Source: Staphylococcus arlettae (GTDB lineage: Bacteria > Bacillota > Bacilli > Staphylococcales > Staphylococcaceae). From it: DNA of 64,000 nucleotides. The position numbers and the translations under genes are program-made. Below, one piece after another: positions 1 through 10,045 of this stretch. The notes under the pieces are model-generated. The model saw only the letters and a program-made list of their open reading frames with translations. It ran no database searches and had not been told where the DNA came from. The stretch is taken from NCBI RefSeq assembly GCF_002902345.1, contig NZ_PPQB01000005.1, positions 105,537-169,536 of the forward strand, read 5' to 3'. Positions within the stretch are counted from its first letter, which is position 1. The number at the start of each line of letters is the position of its first letter.

Positions 1-10
1 GTGTTAATCA

Positions 11-874
11 ATGAATGTCTTTCAAATGAGAGATAAATTAAAAGAACGTTTAAAGCAATTAGATGTAAAATTTAGTTTTAATCGTGACGATGAAACGTTA
101 CGTATATATAGAGTTGATAATGGAAAAGGCGTAACAATTAAATTGAACGCGATTGTTGCAAAATACAAACAACAACAAGAAAAAATTGTAGATGAAATCG
201 TTTATTATGTTGAAGAAGCAATCGGCCAAATGAAGGATGACTCATTAGCAGATTTAGAGCAAGTTAATGTTATGCCGGTGTTACGTGCACCAAGTTTTGC
301 AAAAGAAAACAAAGATGGCGTACCATTTGTGATAGATGAGCATACAGCTGAAACTAATATTTATTATGCAGTTGATTTGGGAAAATCATATCGCTTAATA
401 GATGAAAAACTGTTTCAACAACTAAATATTTCTAAACAACAATTAAAAGAAATGGCATTATTTAATGTCCGAAAATTAGAAAACAAATATACAACAGATG
501 AAGTAAAAGGTAATTTATTTTACTTTATTAATTCCAATGATGGTTATGATGCTAGTAGAATTTTAAACACTTCATTTTTAAATGAATTTGAAAAACAATG
601 TGAAGGCGAAATGCTAGTAGCAATTCCACATCAGGATGTGTTGATTGTCGCAGATATAAGAAACAAAACGGGTTATGATGTAATGGCCCATTTAACTATG
701 GAGTTTTTTACTAAAGGACTAGTGCCAATTACTTCATTATCCTTCGGTTACGAAAGTGGTCACTTTGAACCAATATTCATTTTGGGTAAAAATAATAAAC
801 AAAAACGTGATCCAAACGTTATTCAAAGATTAGAAGCAACAAGAAAGCAATATGAAAATAAAGATAAAAAATAA
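11..874 (+). CDS. ytpQ: DUF1444 (UPF0354) family protein, YtpQ-like
   Basis: A 287-residue soluble protein of the DUF1444/UPF0354 family, whose biochemical role is not known. I recognise it from the conserved stretches [39 protein letters not shown] and the C-terminal [18 protein letters not shown], and from its position: in Bacillus and Staphylococcus ytpQ sits directly before ytpR and the SftA/FtsK translocase, exactly as here. There is no signal peptide or membrane segment. The ATG at 11 gives the family length; its ribosome-binding site would lie at or before the window edge, so the start rests on family length. The next gene begins 12 bases after the stop, so the two are probably co-transcribed. 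Confidence 0.9.
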   Translation: MNVFQMRDKLKERLKQLDVKFSFNRDDETLRIYRVDNGKGVTIKLNAIVAKYKQQQEKIVDEIVYYVEEAIGQMKDDSLADLEQVNVMPVLRAPSFAKENKDGVPFVIDEHTAETNIYYAVDLGKSYRLIDEKLFQQLNISKQQLKEMALFNVRKLENKYTTDEVKGNLFYFINSNDGYDASRILNTSFLNEFEKQCEGEMLVAIPHQDVLIVADIRNKTGYDVMAHLTMEFFTKGLVPITSLSFGYESGHFEPIFILGKNNKQKRDPNVIQRLEATRKQYENKDKK

Positions 875-886
875 GGAGTTTTAAGT

Positions 887-1486
887 ATGAACCTTTTTTA
901 CAATAAAGAAAAAGTTGGAGATGTAGCATTTTTACAAATCGAGCCACATGAAGGGCCGTTCTCTTATGAAACAAAGGGGAATGTTGTAGAAATTACTGCG
1001 GATAATAAAGTAGTAGGATACAATGTTTTCAAAATAGCAGATAAAGTAACAATTACAGATAATGGTCATGTTAAATTGACTGAATCTATTATCGATGCGT
1101 TACAAAACGCTATTGTTGAGGCAGGGTTCACTCAACAGTTGAACGCGGACTTGTCTCCAAAATTCGTTGTAGGTTACGTTGAAAGTAAAGATAAACATCC
1201 TGATGCGGACAAATTGAGTGTATTAACTGTAGATGTAGCTACTGAAAAATTACAAATTGTGTGCGGAGCACCAAACGTAGAAGCAGGTCAAAAAGTAGTG
1301 ATTGCAAAAGTTGGTGCGGTTATGCCTAGCGGAATGGTAATAAAAGATGCGGAACTGCGTGGAGTAGCTTCTAGTGGAATGGTGTGCTCAATGAAAGAAT
1401 TAGACTTACCGAACGCGCCAGCCGAAAAAGGTATCATGGTGTTAGATGATAGTTATACGGTTGGACAAGCATTTTTTGAAGAATAA
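887..1486 (+). CDS. ytpR: YtpR family tRNA-binding domain protein
   Basis: A 199-residue protein with an N-terminal extension of about 90 residues and a C-terminal tRNA-binding OB-fold like that of the phenylalanyl-tRNA synthetase beta subunit (EMAP/Arc1p type). The OB-fold is visible as [19 protein letters not shown], then [24 protein letters not shown] and [17 protein letters not shown] at roughly residues 95-175. No synthetase catalytic domain is present, so it is a stand-alone RNA-binding protein of unknown target. An AAGGAG motif 8 bases upstream fixes the ATG. It lies between ytpQ and the DNA translocase gene with short gaps on both sides, consistent with one operon. Confidence 0.9.
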   Translation: MNLFYNKEKVGDVAFLQIEPHEGPFSYETKGNVVEITADNKVVGYNVFKIADKVTITDNGHVKLTESIIDALQNAIVEAGFTQQLNADLSPKFVVGYVESKDKHPDADKLSVLTVDVATEKLQIVCGAPNVEAGQKVVIAKVGAVMPSGMVIKDAELRGVASSGMVCSMKELDLPNAPAEKGIMVLDDSYTVGQAFFEE

Positions 1487-1503
1487 AAAAGGAGGATGAG
1501 CGT

Positions 1504-4500
1504 ATGAGCTGGTTCGATAAATTATTTGGTGAAGAGAACGACTCACAAGACGATTATTTAGCTAAAAGAAATCAACGTCGTCACAAAGCCAAACAAAATC
1601 AAAATGATAAAGACTCATTACTTCCTCAAAATAATGATGTATACGAGCGACCTAGAGGTAAATTTAGGTTTCCAATGAGTGGTATAGAAGATACCGACGC
1701 CAATCATTCAACTAGCAATGAGCACAAGTCATCTTCTAATGAGCAACAATTTAATGAAGTTACAAATGATGGGAGACAGCGTTCTCGAAGACGCAGAAAT
1801 TCTGCCTATGAACAAAATATTGATAGACAACCAGAATCAACATCAACGACTCATTCATATAAGCAAGCAGAAAGACCAGATAATAAGCAAAATAATAAGA
1901 GAATTCGTATTCAAACAGAGGTCTTGAGAGCACAATATTCAACACCATCTTCAGAAAAACCGCATTATCATAAAAGCGATTTTAAAGCGAGTGAAGTACC
2001 TTCGGCAATTTTTGGTACTCAAAAGAGACACAAATTAGAAAATGGTGTTATCACAAATAAAGAACTAACATCTGATACAGATACAAATGAGTTATCAAAT
2101 TCAAACCAAACAATGATGAATGCTCATGAAGTGAAGCAGTCAGATTCTGCGCAACATCAAACTTCAATTGAAAACAATGTTAAAGATAATGAAAGTTATT
2201 ACAATGATGATTTGCTTAGAAAAGGTGATAAGCGCCAAGACCAACAAAACACAGCTGAGCAAAAGCAAGTGAAAAAGGATAACACTGTTAATATTGAAAA
2301 CTTTTATGCATCACAAATTGTCGAAGAGATTCGACGTGAAAGAGAACGTAAAGTTTTACAAAAGAAACAATTTAAAAAAGCTTTACAACAAAAACGCCAA
2401 TCACATGAAGATAGTCCTAAAGATAATATCCAAAAAGCTATCGATGAAATGTATGCCAAACAAGCACAACAATATGTTGGAGAAAGTTCGCTAGATGAAG
2501 TAGATAGTGATGATTTGTCAAAAGACCAATCAAATACCGAACAACAGCATCAACAAGACACAGAGCATGCATTTGATAATGAGAGTAGCGCTACTGATAT
2601 TACTGAATCAGAAAACTTTATGTATGAAGAAGTAAATTTAGATAATATTAGTGATGTACAGTATGTAGATGATGACCAAACGTCTATTGAAGATACAGAA
2701 CAACAAGCATCTACTATAGAACCAAGTACTACAGAAAGTACATATGAAGATTCAGTAGAGCAATCAGCAGCTGATGAAGCAATAGCAGATGCAACTTATA
2801 GAGAAATATCGGAAGCGTCTACGAATGACCTCGAAGAAACATCACATGAACAAAATTTTGACCAAGATATTCTAAATGAAGAAGCGGAAGTTGAAGAAAC
2901 AACGGAAGCCATTAATGAAAATGAACAAGAAGAATTATCAGAAGACGCTTCTACAGCTAATGTAACTACAAATGTTGAAGATAGCTCTGACGATCACGAT
3001 GATGCAACTACAGAATTTAATGAAAATCAACATAATGATTTAGACTCGAATGATGCTACTGAACACGTTAACGATGAGGACACGACAATTAATCAGGAAA
3101 ATGTACAGTATGAAGCTGCTACGTTAAATACAGAAGAAGATGCCGAAACAGATGATTCAGTACACAATAATTCATCTGAAGCACAAAATACGGCTAGTAA
3201 CACAGCAATAGAAAACAATGTGGATGAAAAGGCGGAACAACAAACGAAAACTGTTCAGCAATCGCAATCTACAGTAAAACGTCCTATTGCTAAAGGTAGT
3301 AAACCATTTAATGTAGTTATGACACCTTCTGATAAAAAACGTATGATGGATGCTAATAAAGCAAAAAAAGTAAGTACTAGTACAACAACTTCTTCAAAAT
3401 CAGTAAATGTACCTGAACTTAAACCTACATCTGACCAATCTAATCAGACGAAGGAAAATTCAGATAGTGCCACAGTTACAAATGAAACAAATAATATTGC
3501 AAGTGCGGTAGATTCGACGAGTGAACATCATACTAAGCAGGGTGCAACACATGACCAAACAATAGAGCATAGCACTCAACAAAATGATGTAACTGAAACG
3601 ACACAAGATACAGAACAACATGAAAGTAAAGAGCAACCACAAGCAACACGTACAATTCGTAGAGGGCCAAGCGTAAAATTACCTGATGTGGCTTTACTAG
3701 AATCACCAGAGGAACAAGAAGTAGATGATGCATGGATCGAGGAGAAAAAGCAAGAATTAAACGATGCTTTTTACTACTTTAACGTACCTGCCGAAGTACA
3801 AACTGTTACTGAAGGACCAAGTGTAACTCGTTTTGAACTTTCTGTTGAAAAAGGAGTCAAGGTTTCTAGAATTACAGCATTACAAGATGATATTAAAATG
3901 GCACTTGCAGCTAAAGATATTCGAATTGAAGCACCAATTCCGGGTACCAGCTTGGTTGGAATTGAAGTACCAAACCAATCTCCAACTAAAGTGAATATAA
4001 AATCAATAATTGACAGTGAGCAGTTTAATGATGCCGAATCAAAATTAACTGTAGCTATGGGTTACAGAATTAATAATCAACCATTATTAATGGATATAGC
4101 TAAAACACCACATGCGCTAATTGCAGGGGCAACTGGTTCAGGAAAATCGGTATGCATAAATAGCATATTGTTATCACTTTTATATAAAAATCATCCGGAA
4201 GAGCTAAAATTACTCTTAATTGATCCAAAAATGGTAGAATTAGCACCATATAATGATTTACCTCATTTAGTGTCGCCAGTTATTACCGATGTCAAAGCAG
4301 CAACACAAAGTCTTAAATGGGCTGTTGAAGAGATGGAGCGCAGATATAAATTATTTGCACAATATCACGTTAGAAACATTACTGCTTTTAACAAGAAAGC
4401 AGCATATGAAGATAGGTTACCTAAAATTGTTATAGTTATTGATGAGTTAGCCGATTTAATGATGATGGCACCACAAGATGTAGAACAATCTATAGCGCGT

Positions 4501-5058
4501 ATTGCTCAAAAAGCACGTGCTTGTGGTATTCATATGTTAGTAGCAACACAGCGACCATCTGTTAACGTAATTACAGGTTTAATTAAAGCGAATATACCGA
4601 CAAGAATTGCCTTTATGGTATCTTCAAGCGTTGATTCAAGAACTATTCTTGATAGCGGTGGTGCTGAGAGATTATTAGGCTACGGCGACATGTTGTATCT
4701 TGGTAGCGGTATGAATAAACCTATCCGAGTACAAGGTACTTTTGTTTCAGACGAAGAAATCGATGATGTTGTAGATTATATTAAACAACAACGTCCACCA
4801 GAATATTTATTTGAAGAAAATGAATTATTGAAAAAAACAGAAAGTCCACCACAAGATGATTTATTTGATGATGTATGTCAATTTATGGTGCAAGAAGGCC
4901 ATATTTCAACATCATTAATACAAAGACATTTCCAAATAGGTTATAATCGTGCGGCTCGAATAGTTGATCAATTAGAACAACTTGGATATATATCAGAAGC
5001 TAATGGTTCTAAACCTAGAGATGTTTATTTAACAGAAACTGATTTAAATGAAATTTAA
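1504..5058 (+). CDS. sftA: DNA translocase, FtsK/SpoIIIE family, soluble SftA type
   Basis: A 1184-residue hexameric-type DNA pump that moves chromosomal DNA away from the closing septum. The C-terminal motor is clear: Walker A GATGSGKS at about residues 875-882, Walker [10 protein letters not shown] at about 975-983, and a winged-helix gamma domain (about 1115-1180) that in this family reads orientation sequences. No membrane segment is present at the N-terminus, unlike canonical FtsK or SpoIIIE, and the gene lies directly before murC as B. subtilis sftA does. Residues from about 20 to 720 are a low-complexity linker rich in Q, N, E, D, S and T, strongly acidic around residues 330-590. A GGAGG site precedes the ATG. 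Confidence 0.93.
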   Translation: MSWFDKLFGEENDSQDDYLAKRNQRRHKAKQNQNDKDSLLPQNNDVYERPRGKFRFPMSGIEDTDANHSTSNEHKSSSNEQQFNEVTNDGRQRSRRRRNSAYEQNIDRQPESTSTTHSYKQAERPDNKQNNKRIRIQTEVLRAQYSTPSSEKPHYHKSDFKASEVPSAIFGTQKRHKLENGVITNKELTSDTDTNELSNSNQTMMNAHEVKQSDSAQHQTSIENNVKDNESYYNDDLLRKGDKRQDQQNTAEQKQVKKDNTVNIENFYASQIVEEIRRERERKVLQKKQFKKALQQKRQSHEDSPKDNIQKAIDEMYAKQAQQYVGESSLDEVDSDDLSKDQSNTEQQHQQDTEHAFDNESSATDITESENFMYEEVNLDNISDVQYVDDDQTSIEDTEQQASTIEPSTTESTYEDSVEQSAADEAIADATYREISEASTNDLEETSHEQNFDQDILNEEAEVEETTEAINENEQEELSEDASTANVTTNVEDSSDDHDDATTEFNENQHNDLDSNDATEHVNDEDTTINQENVQYEAATLNTEEDAETDDSVHNNSSEAQNTASNTAIENNVDEKAEQQTKTVQQSQSTVKRPIAKGSKPFNVVMTPSDKKRMMDANKAKKVSTSTTTSSKSVNVPELKPTSDQSNQTKENSDSATVTNETNNIASAVDSTSEHHTKQGATHDQTIEHSTQQNDVTETTQDTEQHESKEQPQATRTIRRGPSVKLPDVALLESPEEQEVDDAWIEEKKQELNDAFYYFNVPAEVQTVTEGPSVTRFELSVEKGVKVSRITALQDDIKMALAAKDIRIEAPIPGTSLVGIEVPNQSPTKVNIKSIIDSEQFNDAESKLTVAMGYRINNQPLLMDIAKTPHALIAGATGSGKSVCINSILLSLLYKNHPEELKLLLIDPKMVELAPYNDLPHLVSPVITDVKAATQSLKWAVEEMERRYKLFAQYHVRNITAFNKKAAYEDRLPKIVIVIDELADLMMMAPQDVEQSIARIAQKARACGIHMLVATQRPSVNVITGLIKANIPTRIAFMVSSSVDSRTILDSGGAERLLGYGDMLYLGSGMNKPIRVQGTFVSDEEIDDVVDYIKQQRPPEYLFEENELLKKTESPPQDDLFDDVCQFMVQEGHISTSLIQRHFQIGYNRAARIVDQLEQLGYISEANGSKPRDVYLTETDLNEI

Positions 5059-5081
5059 TATATATAAAAGGGAGTGTTCGT

Positions 5082-6395
5082 ATGACACATTATCATTTTG
5101 TCGGTATAAAAGGCGCTGGTATGAGTTCACTAGCACAAATCATGCATGATCTTGGCCATGAAGTACAAGGCTCTGATATCGAAAGTTATGTTTTTACAGA
5201 GGTTGCATTAAAAAATAAAGGTATAAACATACTTCCGTTTGATGCCAATAATATCAAGAAAGATATGGTAGTAATTCAAGGCAATGCCTTTCCAGACACA
5301 CATGAAGAAGTTACAAAAGCGCATGATTTAAATTTAGAAGTAATTCGTTACCATGACTTTTTAGGGCATGTCATTAATCAGTATACTTCTGTAGCAGTAA
5401 CAGGAGCTCATGGTAAAACGTCAACTACTGGATTATTATCACATGTAATGAACGGCGATAAAAAAACGTCATTTTTAATTGGTGATGGTACTGGTTTAGG
5501 TATACCAGCTAGCGAATATTTTGCTTTTGAAGCGTGTGAATACCGAAGACACTTTTTAAGTTATCATCCAGATTATGCTATTATGACTAACATTGATTTT
5601 GATCATCCAGACTATTTCAAAGACATCAATGATGTTTTTGATGCATTCCAAGAAATGTCTCGCAATGTCAAAAAAGCAATCATTGCTTGGGGTGATGATG
5701 AACATTTACGTAATATTAAAGCAGATGTACCTGTTTATTATTATGGTTTTTCACAAGATGATGATGTATATGCAGCTAATGTACAATTCAATGAAAATGG
5801 CACTACATTTGATGTGTATATCAATAACACGTACTATGACACATTCTTATCACCACAATATGGCGACCATAATATTTTAAATAGTTTAGCAGTAATTACT
5901 ATAAGCTATTTAGAATCTCTTAATGTCGACAATATTAAAGAAGCATTAGAAACATTTGGTGGCGTTAAACGTCGTTTTAATGAAACTAAAGTAGCCAATC
6001 AAGTGTTAGTTGATGATTATGCGCATCATCCAAGAGAAATTAGTGCTACGATTGAAACAGCAAGAAAAAAATACCCGAACAAAGAGGTTATTGCTGTATT
6101 TCAACCACATACATTTAGTAGAACAAAAGCCTTTCTTGAAGAATTTGCAGATTGTTTAAATAAAGCAGACCACACGTATTTATGTGAAATCTTTGGCTCA
6201 ATTAGAGAAAATACTGGAAATTTAACAATTCAAGATTTACTTCAAAGAATAAATGGTGCTACACTGATAGATGAAGAAAGTGTAGACATATTAGAAAAAC
6301 ATAGCGATGCAGTTATTTTATTCATGGGTGCAGGTGATATTCAAAAAGTTCAACGTGCATATATGGATAATCTTGGCGTTGTTAACGAATTTTAG
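5082..6395 (+). CDS. murC: UDP-N-acetylmuramate--L-alanine ligase
   Basis: MurC adds L-alanine to UDP-N-acetylmuramic acid with ATP, the first amino-acid ligation of cytoplasmic peptidoglycan precursor synthesis. The 437 residues show the N-terminal nucleotide-sugar fold ([12 protein letters not shown], residues 6-17), the ATP-binding loop [12 protein letters not shown] (about 106-117), the central ligase domain, and VDDYAHHP with QPHTFSRT in the C-terminal domain. Length is normal for staphylococcal MurC. A GGGAG ribosome-binding site precedes the ATG by about 8 bases, and the gene follows the translocase gene by 23 bases. The pairing of a septal DNA pump with a wall-synthesis enzyme is conserved in Bacillus and Staphylococcus. 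Confidence 0.97.
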   Translation: MTHYHFVGIKGAGMSSLAQIMHDLGHEVQGSDIESYVFTEVALKNKGINILPFDANNIKKDMVVIQGNAFPDTHEEVTKAHDLNLEVIRYHDFLGHVINQYTSVAVTGAHGKTSTTGLLSHVMNGDKKTSFLIGDGTGLGIPASEYFAFEACEYRRHFLSYHPDYAIMTNIDFDHPDYFKDINDVFDAFQEMSRNVKKAIIAWGDDEHLRNIKADVPVYYYGFSQDDDVYAANVQFNENGTTFDVYINNTYYDTFLSPQYGDHNILNSLAVITISYLESLNVDNIKEALETFGGVKRRFNETKVANQVLVDDYAHHPREISATIETARKKYPNKEVIAVFQPHTFSRTKAFLEEFADCLNKADHTYLCEIFGSIRENTGNLTIQDLLQRINGATLIDEESVDILEKHSDAVILFMGAGDIQKVQRAYMDNLGVVNEF

Positions 6396-6398
6396 TAT

Positions 6399-6423
6399 GT
6401 TTATGTTAAAATGAGTTGGGTAT
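6399..6423 (+). promoter_or_regulatory. Predicted sigma-B promoter for the ytxG-ytxH-like genes
   Basis: GTTTAT (6399-6404), a 13-base spacer, then GGGTAT (6418-6423). This matches the sigma-B pattern GTTTAA-N12-15-GGGTAT with one mismatch and would start transcription near 6430, about 36 bases before the DUF948 gene. In B. subtilis the homologous ytxGHJ operon is sigma-B controlled. Confidence 0.7.
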
Positions 6424-6465
6424 TTAAATAAAATAACAACATATGTTTATTAGGAGGCGTTTTTA

Positions 6466-6960
6466 ATGGAATGGATTTTACCCATTGCTGGGATTATTGC
6501 AGCGATAGCTTTTCTTATCTTAGTTATTGGAATCGTTGTGGTTTTAATTTCAGTGAAGAAAAATTTAGATCACGTAGCTAAAACTCTTGATGGTGTTGAA
6601 GGACAAATTCAAGGTATTACACGTGAATCAACAGATTTACTTCATAAAGCAAACCGCTTAACTGAAGATATTCAAGGTAAATCTGATCGATTGAATTCAG
6701 TGGTTGATGCTGTTAAAGGTATTGGTGATTCAGTACAAACATTAAACGGTTCAGTTGACCGCGTGACTAATTCAATTACGCACAATATTTCTCAAAATGA
6801 AGACAAAATTTCTCAAGTTGTACAATGGTCAAATGTGGCAATGGAAATTGCTGACAAATGGCAAAATAGAAGAGGTCGTAGAGAAAGTGCAAACTACAAA
6901 ACGAGCAGTGTAGCTGGTGACACAAATCATAGCTATACTACACGTGTAGATAATAAATAA
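6466..6960 (+). CDS. ytxG: DUF948 general-stress membrane protein, YtxG-like
   Basis: A 164-residue protein with one N-terminal membrane segment (about residues 5-30, GIIAAIAFLILVIGIVVVLI) followed by a helical, heptad-rich region of the DUF948 family (KKNLDHVAKTLDGVEGQIQGI through DSVQTLNGSVDRVTNSI) and a short basic, disordered tail. It is probably a bitopic membrane protein with a cytoplasmic coiled coil; its molecular role is unknown. B. subtilis YtxG is a general-stress protein encoded near aroA-ccpA, as here. An AGGAGG site precedes the ATG. A sigma-B-type promoter lies just upstream, and the ytxH-like gene follows after a hairpin. Confidence 0.85.
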   Translation: MEWILPIAGIIAAIAFLILVIGIVVVLISVKKNLDHVAKTLDGVEGQIQGITRESTDLLHKANRLTEDIQGKSDRLNSVVDAVKGIGDSVQTLNGSVDRVTNSITHNISQNEDKISQVVQWSNVAMEIADKWQNRRGRRESANYKTSSVAGDTNHSYTTRVDNK

Positions 6961-6979
6961 TTAATAAATATACTTACAC

Positions 6980-7021
6980 AAATGCACTTAAATGGGGTTG
7001 TTACTTTATTTAAGTGCATTT
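6980..7021 (+). other. Intercistronic stem-loop between ytxG and the ytxH-like gene
   Basis: Perfect 14-bp arms, AAATGCACTTAAAT (6980-6993) and ATTTAAGTGCATTT (7008-7021), enclose a 14-base loop. No run of T follows; the AGGAGG ribosome-binding site of the next gene begins within 8 bases. It looks more like an mRNA-stability or partial-attenuation structure than a full terminator. Confidence 0.6.
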
Positions 7022-7040
7022 GCTATAGGAGGCAAATATT

Positions 7041-8366
7041 ATGGCGTATTATAATCGTGATAACTATGAAAAAAACTTAGAAAGTTATGAAGTTCCTGAA
7101 GAGTATAACAATAATGAAGAAAGAAATAATTTTGTCTATGGTTTTGTTGTTGGAGCAGTAATTGGTACAGCAGTCGGCCTAGTTACTACTAAATCTAAAT
7201 CTAAAAACACTAAAAAAGAAACAACTAGTGATTTTAAATCCAGTATTACGTCACAATCCCAAAATGCTAAACAACAAGCAGACACAGAAGTAAATAATAT
7301 TAAATCTACTGTGAGTCAATCTGAGCGTGATGCACAAAAAGTCGCTATCCAACAAGAGTCTGCGTCTCATGATTTAGCAAATACGTCTCCAAAAGCTCAA
7401 GAAGCAGATACATCATTAGAGAATAATACGTCAGATCAAACAGATAATGACGATGCGAATAAGAGTAATACAGCAGGTGTTGCTGGTGCAGCTGGCGTAG
7501 GTGCAGTAACAGGAGCAGCAGGAGCAGCAACTTTTGCACAAGACGATAACAATAATGCTGACACAGAGCAAAGCACTTTATCTAGTAATGATGTAGAGCC
7601 TACTCAAAAAGAAAGAGCAGCACAACAAGAAGCAATTAAAGAAGAGGCTTCAGAAAATAATTTAGCTGAACCTGGACAATCAAATGAAAATGGTTCCCAA
7701 AATGGTAAAGCAGCAGTTGGAGCTGCAGGTGTAGCTGGCGCGGGTGCAGTAGCGGCAACGGGTGCAGCAGCTACAAATAATGATGGGGATAATGCTAGCT
7801 CATCAGAAGAAGCATCAGCAGAAGTACAAAATACTAAAGATACTTCTAACAAAGTAACTGCTGAAGGTTTAGCACAAGCTGCACAGAATAAAAACCATGC
7901 TTTACAAAACGACGACACACGCGCACAAAACACAGCTAACTTGCTTGAACCAGAAGCACCGCAAACTACTCAAAAATTTAACACTGTACCTAACCTTGTT
8001 ACTAAGCAAAGTGATAAAGACAATGCGAACATTGCAGGCGCAGTGACAGGAGGTACTGTATTAGCTGGTGGAGCAGTTGCAAGTACTAGTGAGAATGAGA
8101 AAGCACATACAGAAAACAAATCAACTTCAGAGCAATCAACTTCAACTGAACAGCCATCAGCTGAAAAGAGAGTTACGCAAACTCATGAATCAGTATCATT
8201 TGAAAATGGTCACATTGTTCATGATAAAGCTACGAATAATTTAACTAATGATCAAAACACGGAAGATTCAACTTCAACAGTGAACTATAAAAAAAATAGA
8301 ACTTCACAAAGAACAAGTGAAGAAAAAGCTAAAAGTAAAATTGAAAAAAGAACCTTCGACAAGTAA
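7041..8366 (+). CDS. YtxH-domain-like stress protein with glycine-zipper segments
   Basis: A 441-residue protein of unknown function. Residues about 28-50 (NFVYGFVVGAVIGTAVGLV) resemble the YtxH membrane segment, and B. subtilis ytxH also follows ytxG. Unlike the roughly 150-residue Bacillus protein, this one has a long hydrophilic extension rich in N, Q, T, E and S, interrupted by three Ala/Gly-rich hydrophobic blocks near residues 144-167, 222-245 and 331-348 with GxxxG/AxxxG spacing typical of glycine zippers. The C-terminus is basic (SKIEKRTFDK). An AGGAGG site precedes the ATG. Assignment to YtxH rests on context and the first segment only; membrane association of the other blocks is inference. 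Confidence 0.7.
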   Translation: MAYYNRDNYEKNLESYEVPEEYNNNEERNNFVYGFVVGAVIGTAVGLVTTKSKSKNTKKETTSDFKSSITSQSQNAKQQADTEVNNIKSTVSQSERDAQKVAIQQESASHDLANTSPKAQEADTSLENNTSDQTDNDDANKSNTAGVAGAAGVGAVTGAAGAATFAQDDNNNADTEQSTLSSNDVEPTQKERAAQQEAIKEEASENNLAEPGQSNENGSQNGKAAVGAAGVAGAGAVAATGAAATNNDGDNASSSEEASAEVQNTKDTSNKVTAEGLAQAAQNKNHALQNDDTRAQNTANLLEPEAPQTTQKFNTVPNLVTKQSDKDNANIAGAVTGGTVLAGGAVASTSENEKAHTENKSTSEQSTSTEQPSAEKRVTQTHESVSFENGHIVHDKATNNLTNDQNTEDSTSTVNYKKNRTSQRTSEEKAKSKIEKRTFDK

Positions 8367-8422
8367 AACTTAAAATAAAAAATTAATTGTTTAAAGTTAA
8401 AACTAGTCACATATGTTAAGCG

Positions 8423-8466
8423 CAGGATAGAAGTCAAACTAACGTCTTGATTTCTATCCTGTTTAA
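8423..8466 (+). terminator. Terminator after the ytxH-like gene
   Basis: Arms CAGGATAGAAGTCAA (8423-8437) and TTGATTTCTATCCTG (8447-8461) pair over 15 positions with one G-U pair; TTTAATTTTT follows. Confidence 0.85.
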
Positions 8467-8580
8467 TTTTTAATTAACTTTAATTTTAGAATAGTGTGAA
8501 ATTTACCCTAGCAAATGACAGAAAATTCAGTTAGTATTAGAGTTATTCTATTTTAAACAAGATAAATTTACATTCATGAC

Positions 8581-8609
8581 TTGAACTTAACGTCAGTTAT
8601 TGTTAGAAT
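8581..8609 (+). promoter_or_regulatory. Predicted sigma-A promoter of aroA(G)
   Basis: TTGAAC (8581-8586), 17-base spacer, TAGAAT (8604-8609). A start near 8616 gives a 5' leader of about 70 bases before the ATG at 8686. Confidence 0.65.
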
Positions 8610-8685
8610 TACTTTTAACAAATATTTTATCGCTTTAAAGCAGAATAAAATATAAGTTTTTAAAATCTTCATAGAGGTGAATAAA

Positions 8686-9777
8686 ATGACGGATAAATTA
8701 CAAGCGTACAGAGATGAAATAGTTGAAATTAATGATGAAATTTTAAAATTATTATCTAAAAGAGGCGAATTAGCACAACAAATTGGAGAAGAAAAAAGTA
8801 AACAAGGTACTACGGTTTATGATCCACAACGTGAAAAAGAAATGATCAACATTCTTTTAGATAAAAATGAGGGACCGTTTAATGATAATGTCATTAAGCA
8901 ATTATTCAAAGAAATTTTTAAAGCCTCTACCGATTTACAAAAATCAGAAAATGAAAAACATTTATATGTGTCTAGAAAATTAAAACCTGAAGATACAATT
9001 GTACAATTTGATAACGGTGGCATAATTGGTGATGGCAATAAATCATTCGTGTTTGGCCCATGTTCTGTAGAGTCTCAAGAACAAGTAGATGCAGTGGCTG
9101 CTGATTTACATGCCAAAGGTGAAAAATTTATTCGTGGTGGTGCATTCAAACCACGTACATCTCCATATGATTTCCAAGGATTGGGTGTTGAAGGCTTAAA
9201 AATATTAAAAAATACTAAAGATAAATACAACTTAAACGTTGTTAGTGAAATCGTTAATCCAGCAGACTTTGAAGTAGCTGATGAATACTTAGACGTATTC
9301 CAAATTGGTGCACGTAACATGCAAAACTTTGAATTATTAAAAGAAGCAGGACGTTCTAACAAACCAGTATTATTAAAACGTGGTTTATCTGCAACAATTG
9401 AAGAATTTATTTATGCAGCAGAATACATTGCTTCACAAGGTAATAATAATATCATTTTATGTGAACGCGGTATTCGTACTTATGAAAAAGCTACACGTAA
9501 TACTTTAGATATTTCAGCAGTACCAATCTTAAAACAAGGTACACATTTACCAGTCATGGTTGATGTTACACACAGTACTGGACGTAAAGATATTATGTTA
9601 CCAACAGCAAAAGCTGGTTTAGCAGTAGGCGCTGACGGTATTATGGCTGAAGTACATCCAGATCCATCTGTAGCATTAAGTGATAGTGGACAACAAATGG
9701 ATTTAAACGAATTTGATAAGTTCTACAATGAAATAAATCCTTTAGCACAAATGTACAATAGCAAAAAAATAAAATAA
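8686..9777 (+). CDS. aroA: Bifunctional chorismate mutase / DAHP synthase, AroA(G)
   Basis: This 363-residue enzyme joins an N-terminal AroQ-type chorismate mutase (about residues 1-85, with the [17 protein letters not shown] helix) to a DAHP synthase of the KDO8P-synthase-like type (about 95-355, motifs [28 protein letters not shown] and [10 protein letters not shown]). The synthase condenses PEP and erythrose-4-phosphate to open the shikimate pathway. In Bacillus relatives the mutase domain mediates feedback inhibition by chorismate or prephenate. The ATG at 8686 is preferred over an in-frame GTG at 8677 because AGAGG (8673-8677) lies 8 bases before it and overlaps the GTG. It precedes ccpA, as in other Firmicutes. 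Confidence 0.96.
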   Translation: MTDKLQAYRDEIVEINDEILKLLSKRGELAQQIGEEKSKQGTTVYDPQREKEMINILLDKNEGPFNDNVIKQLFKEIFKASTDLQKSENEKHLYVSRKLKPEDTIVQFDNGGIIGDGNKSFVFGPCSVESQEQVDAVAADLHAKGEKFIRGGAFKPRTSPYDFQGLGVEGLKILKNTKDKYNLNVVSEIVNPADFEVADEYLDVFQIGARNMQNFELLKEAGRSNKPVLLKRGLSATIEEFIYAAEYIASQGNNNIILCERGIRTYEKATRNTLDISAVPILKQGTHLPVMVDVTHSTGRKDIMLPTAKAGLAVGADGIMAEVHPDPSVALSDSGQQMDLNEFDKFYNEINPLAQMYNSKKIK

Positions 9778-9790
9778 TAGTAGTTATATG

Positions 9791-9885
9791 ATAAAAACCT
9801 CTTGTGTTTTTAACTACAGAAATTAGATATTGTATTATCCATGGGATATCGATATCTATAGTAGTGAACATAAGAGGTTTTTTAT
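9791..9885. terminator. Long nested hairpin between aroA and ccpA, probable bidirectional terminator
   Basis: Four nested stems lie in line: 9791-9803 with 9872-9885 (about 13 bp, ending in TTTTTT on the plus strand and TTTTT on the minus strand), TAACTAC (9811-9817) with GTAGTGA (9861-9867), TAGATAT (9824-9830) with ATATCTA (9852-9858), and TATCC (9836-9840) with GGATA (9844-9848) around a 3-base loop. The outer stem alone would terminate aroA transcription. Confidence 0.75.
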
Positions 9886-9986
9886 GATTTTTAAAGCAAT
9901 AACATAGCTCGCTACGCTTGTGATATATGACATAATTGTGACATTGAAACAAAATTATTTTCCTAGACAATAAAATATGATAAACT

Positions 9987-10015
9987 TTGAAAATGTAATG
10001 AAAACGGGTTATAAT
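9987..10015 (+). promoter_or_regulatory. ccpA promoter with a weak cre-like site
   Basis: TTGAAA (9987-9992), 17-base spacer, TATAAT (10010-10015). ATGAAAACGGGTTAT (9998-10012) overlaps the spacer and -10 box and matches 12 of 15 positions of the cre consensus. As I recall, ccpA of S. xylosus is autoregulated through such a site. Confidence 0.7.
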
Positions 10016-10045
10016 GACAAATAAACCGCTTACAAGGAGGAAACT

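Larger units (their letters stand above)
8367..8685 (+). other. Intergenic region before aroA
   Basis: This 319-base gap holds a terminator (8423-8461) and the predicted aroA promoter (8581-8609). The AT-rich stretch from 8470 to 8580 shows nothing else I can support. Confidence 0.7.

Noticed and set aside
1..7. Possible last codons of an upstream gene (TAA at 5-7)
   Set aside because: A thioredoxin-like gene often precedes ytpQ, but seven bases cannot support a call.
7604..7933. Antisense open frame with an Ala/Cys-rich protein inside the ytxH-like gene
   Set aside because: It is the complement of the biased Gln/Glu/Ala codons of the real gene; no promoter or ribosome-binding site.
9641..9970. 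Minus-strand open frame spanning the end of aroA and the long hairpin
   Set aside because: Most of it is antisense to aroA and the remainder is the inverted repeat; nothing protein-like.
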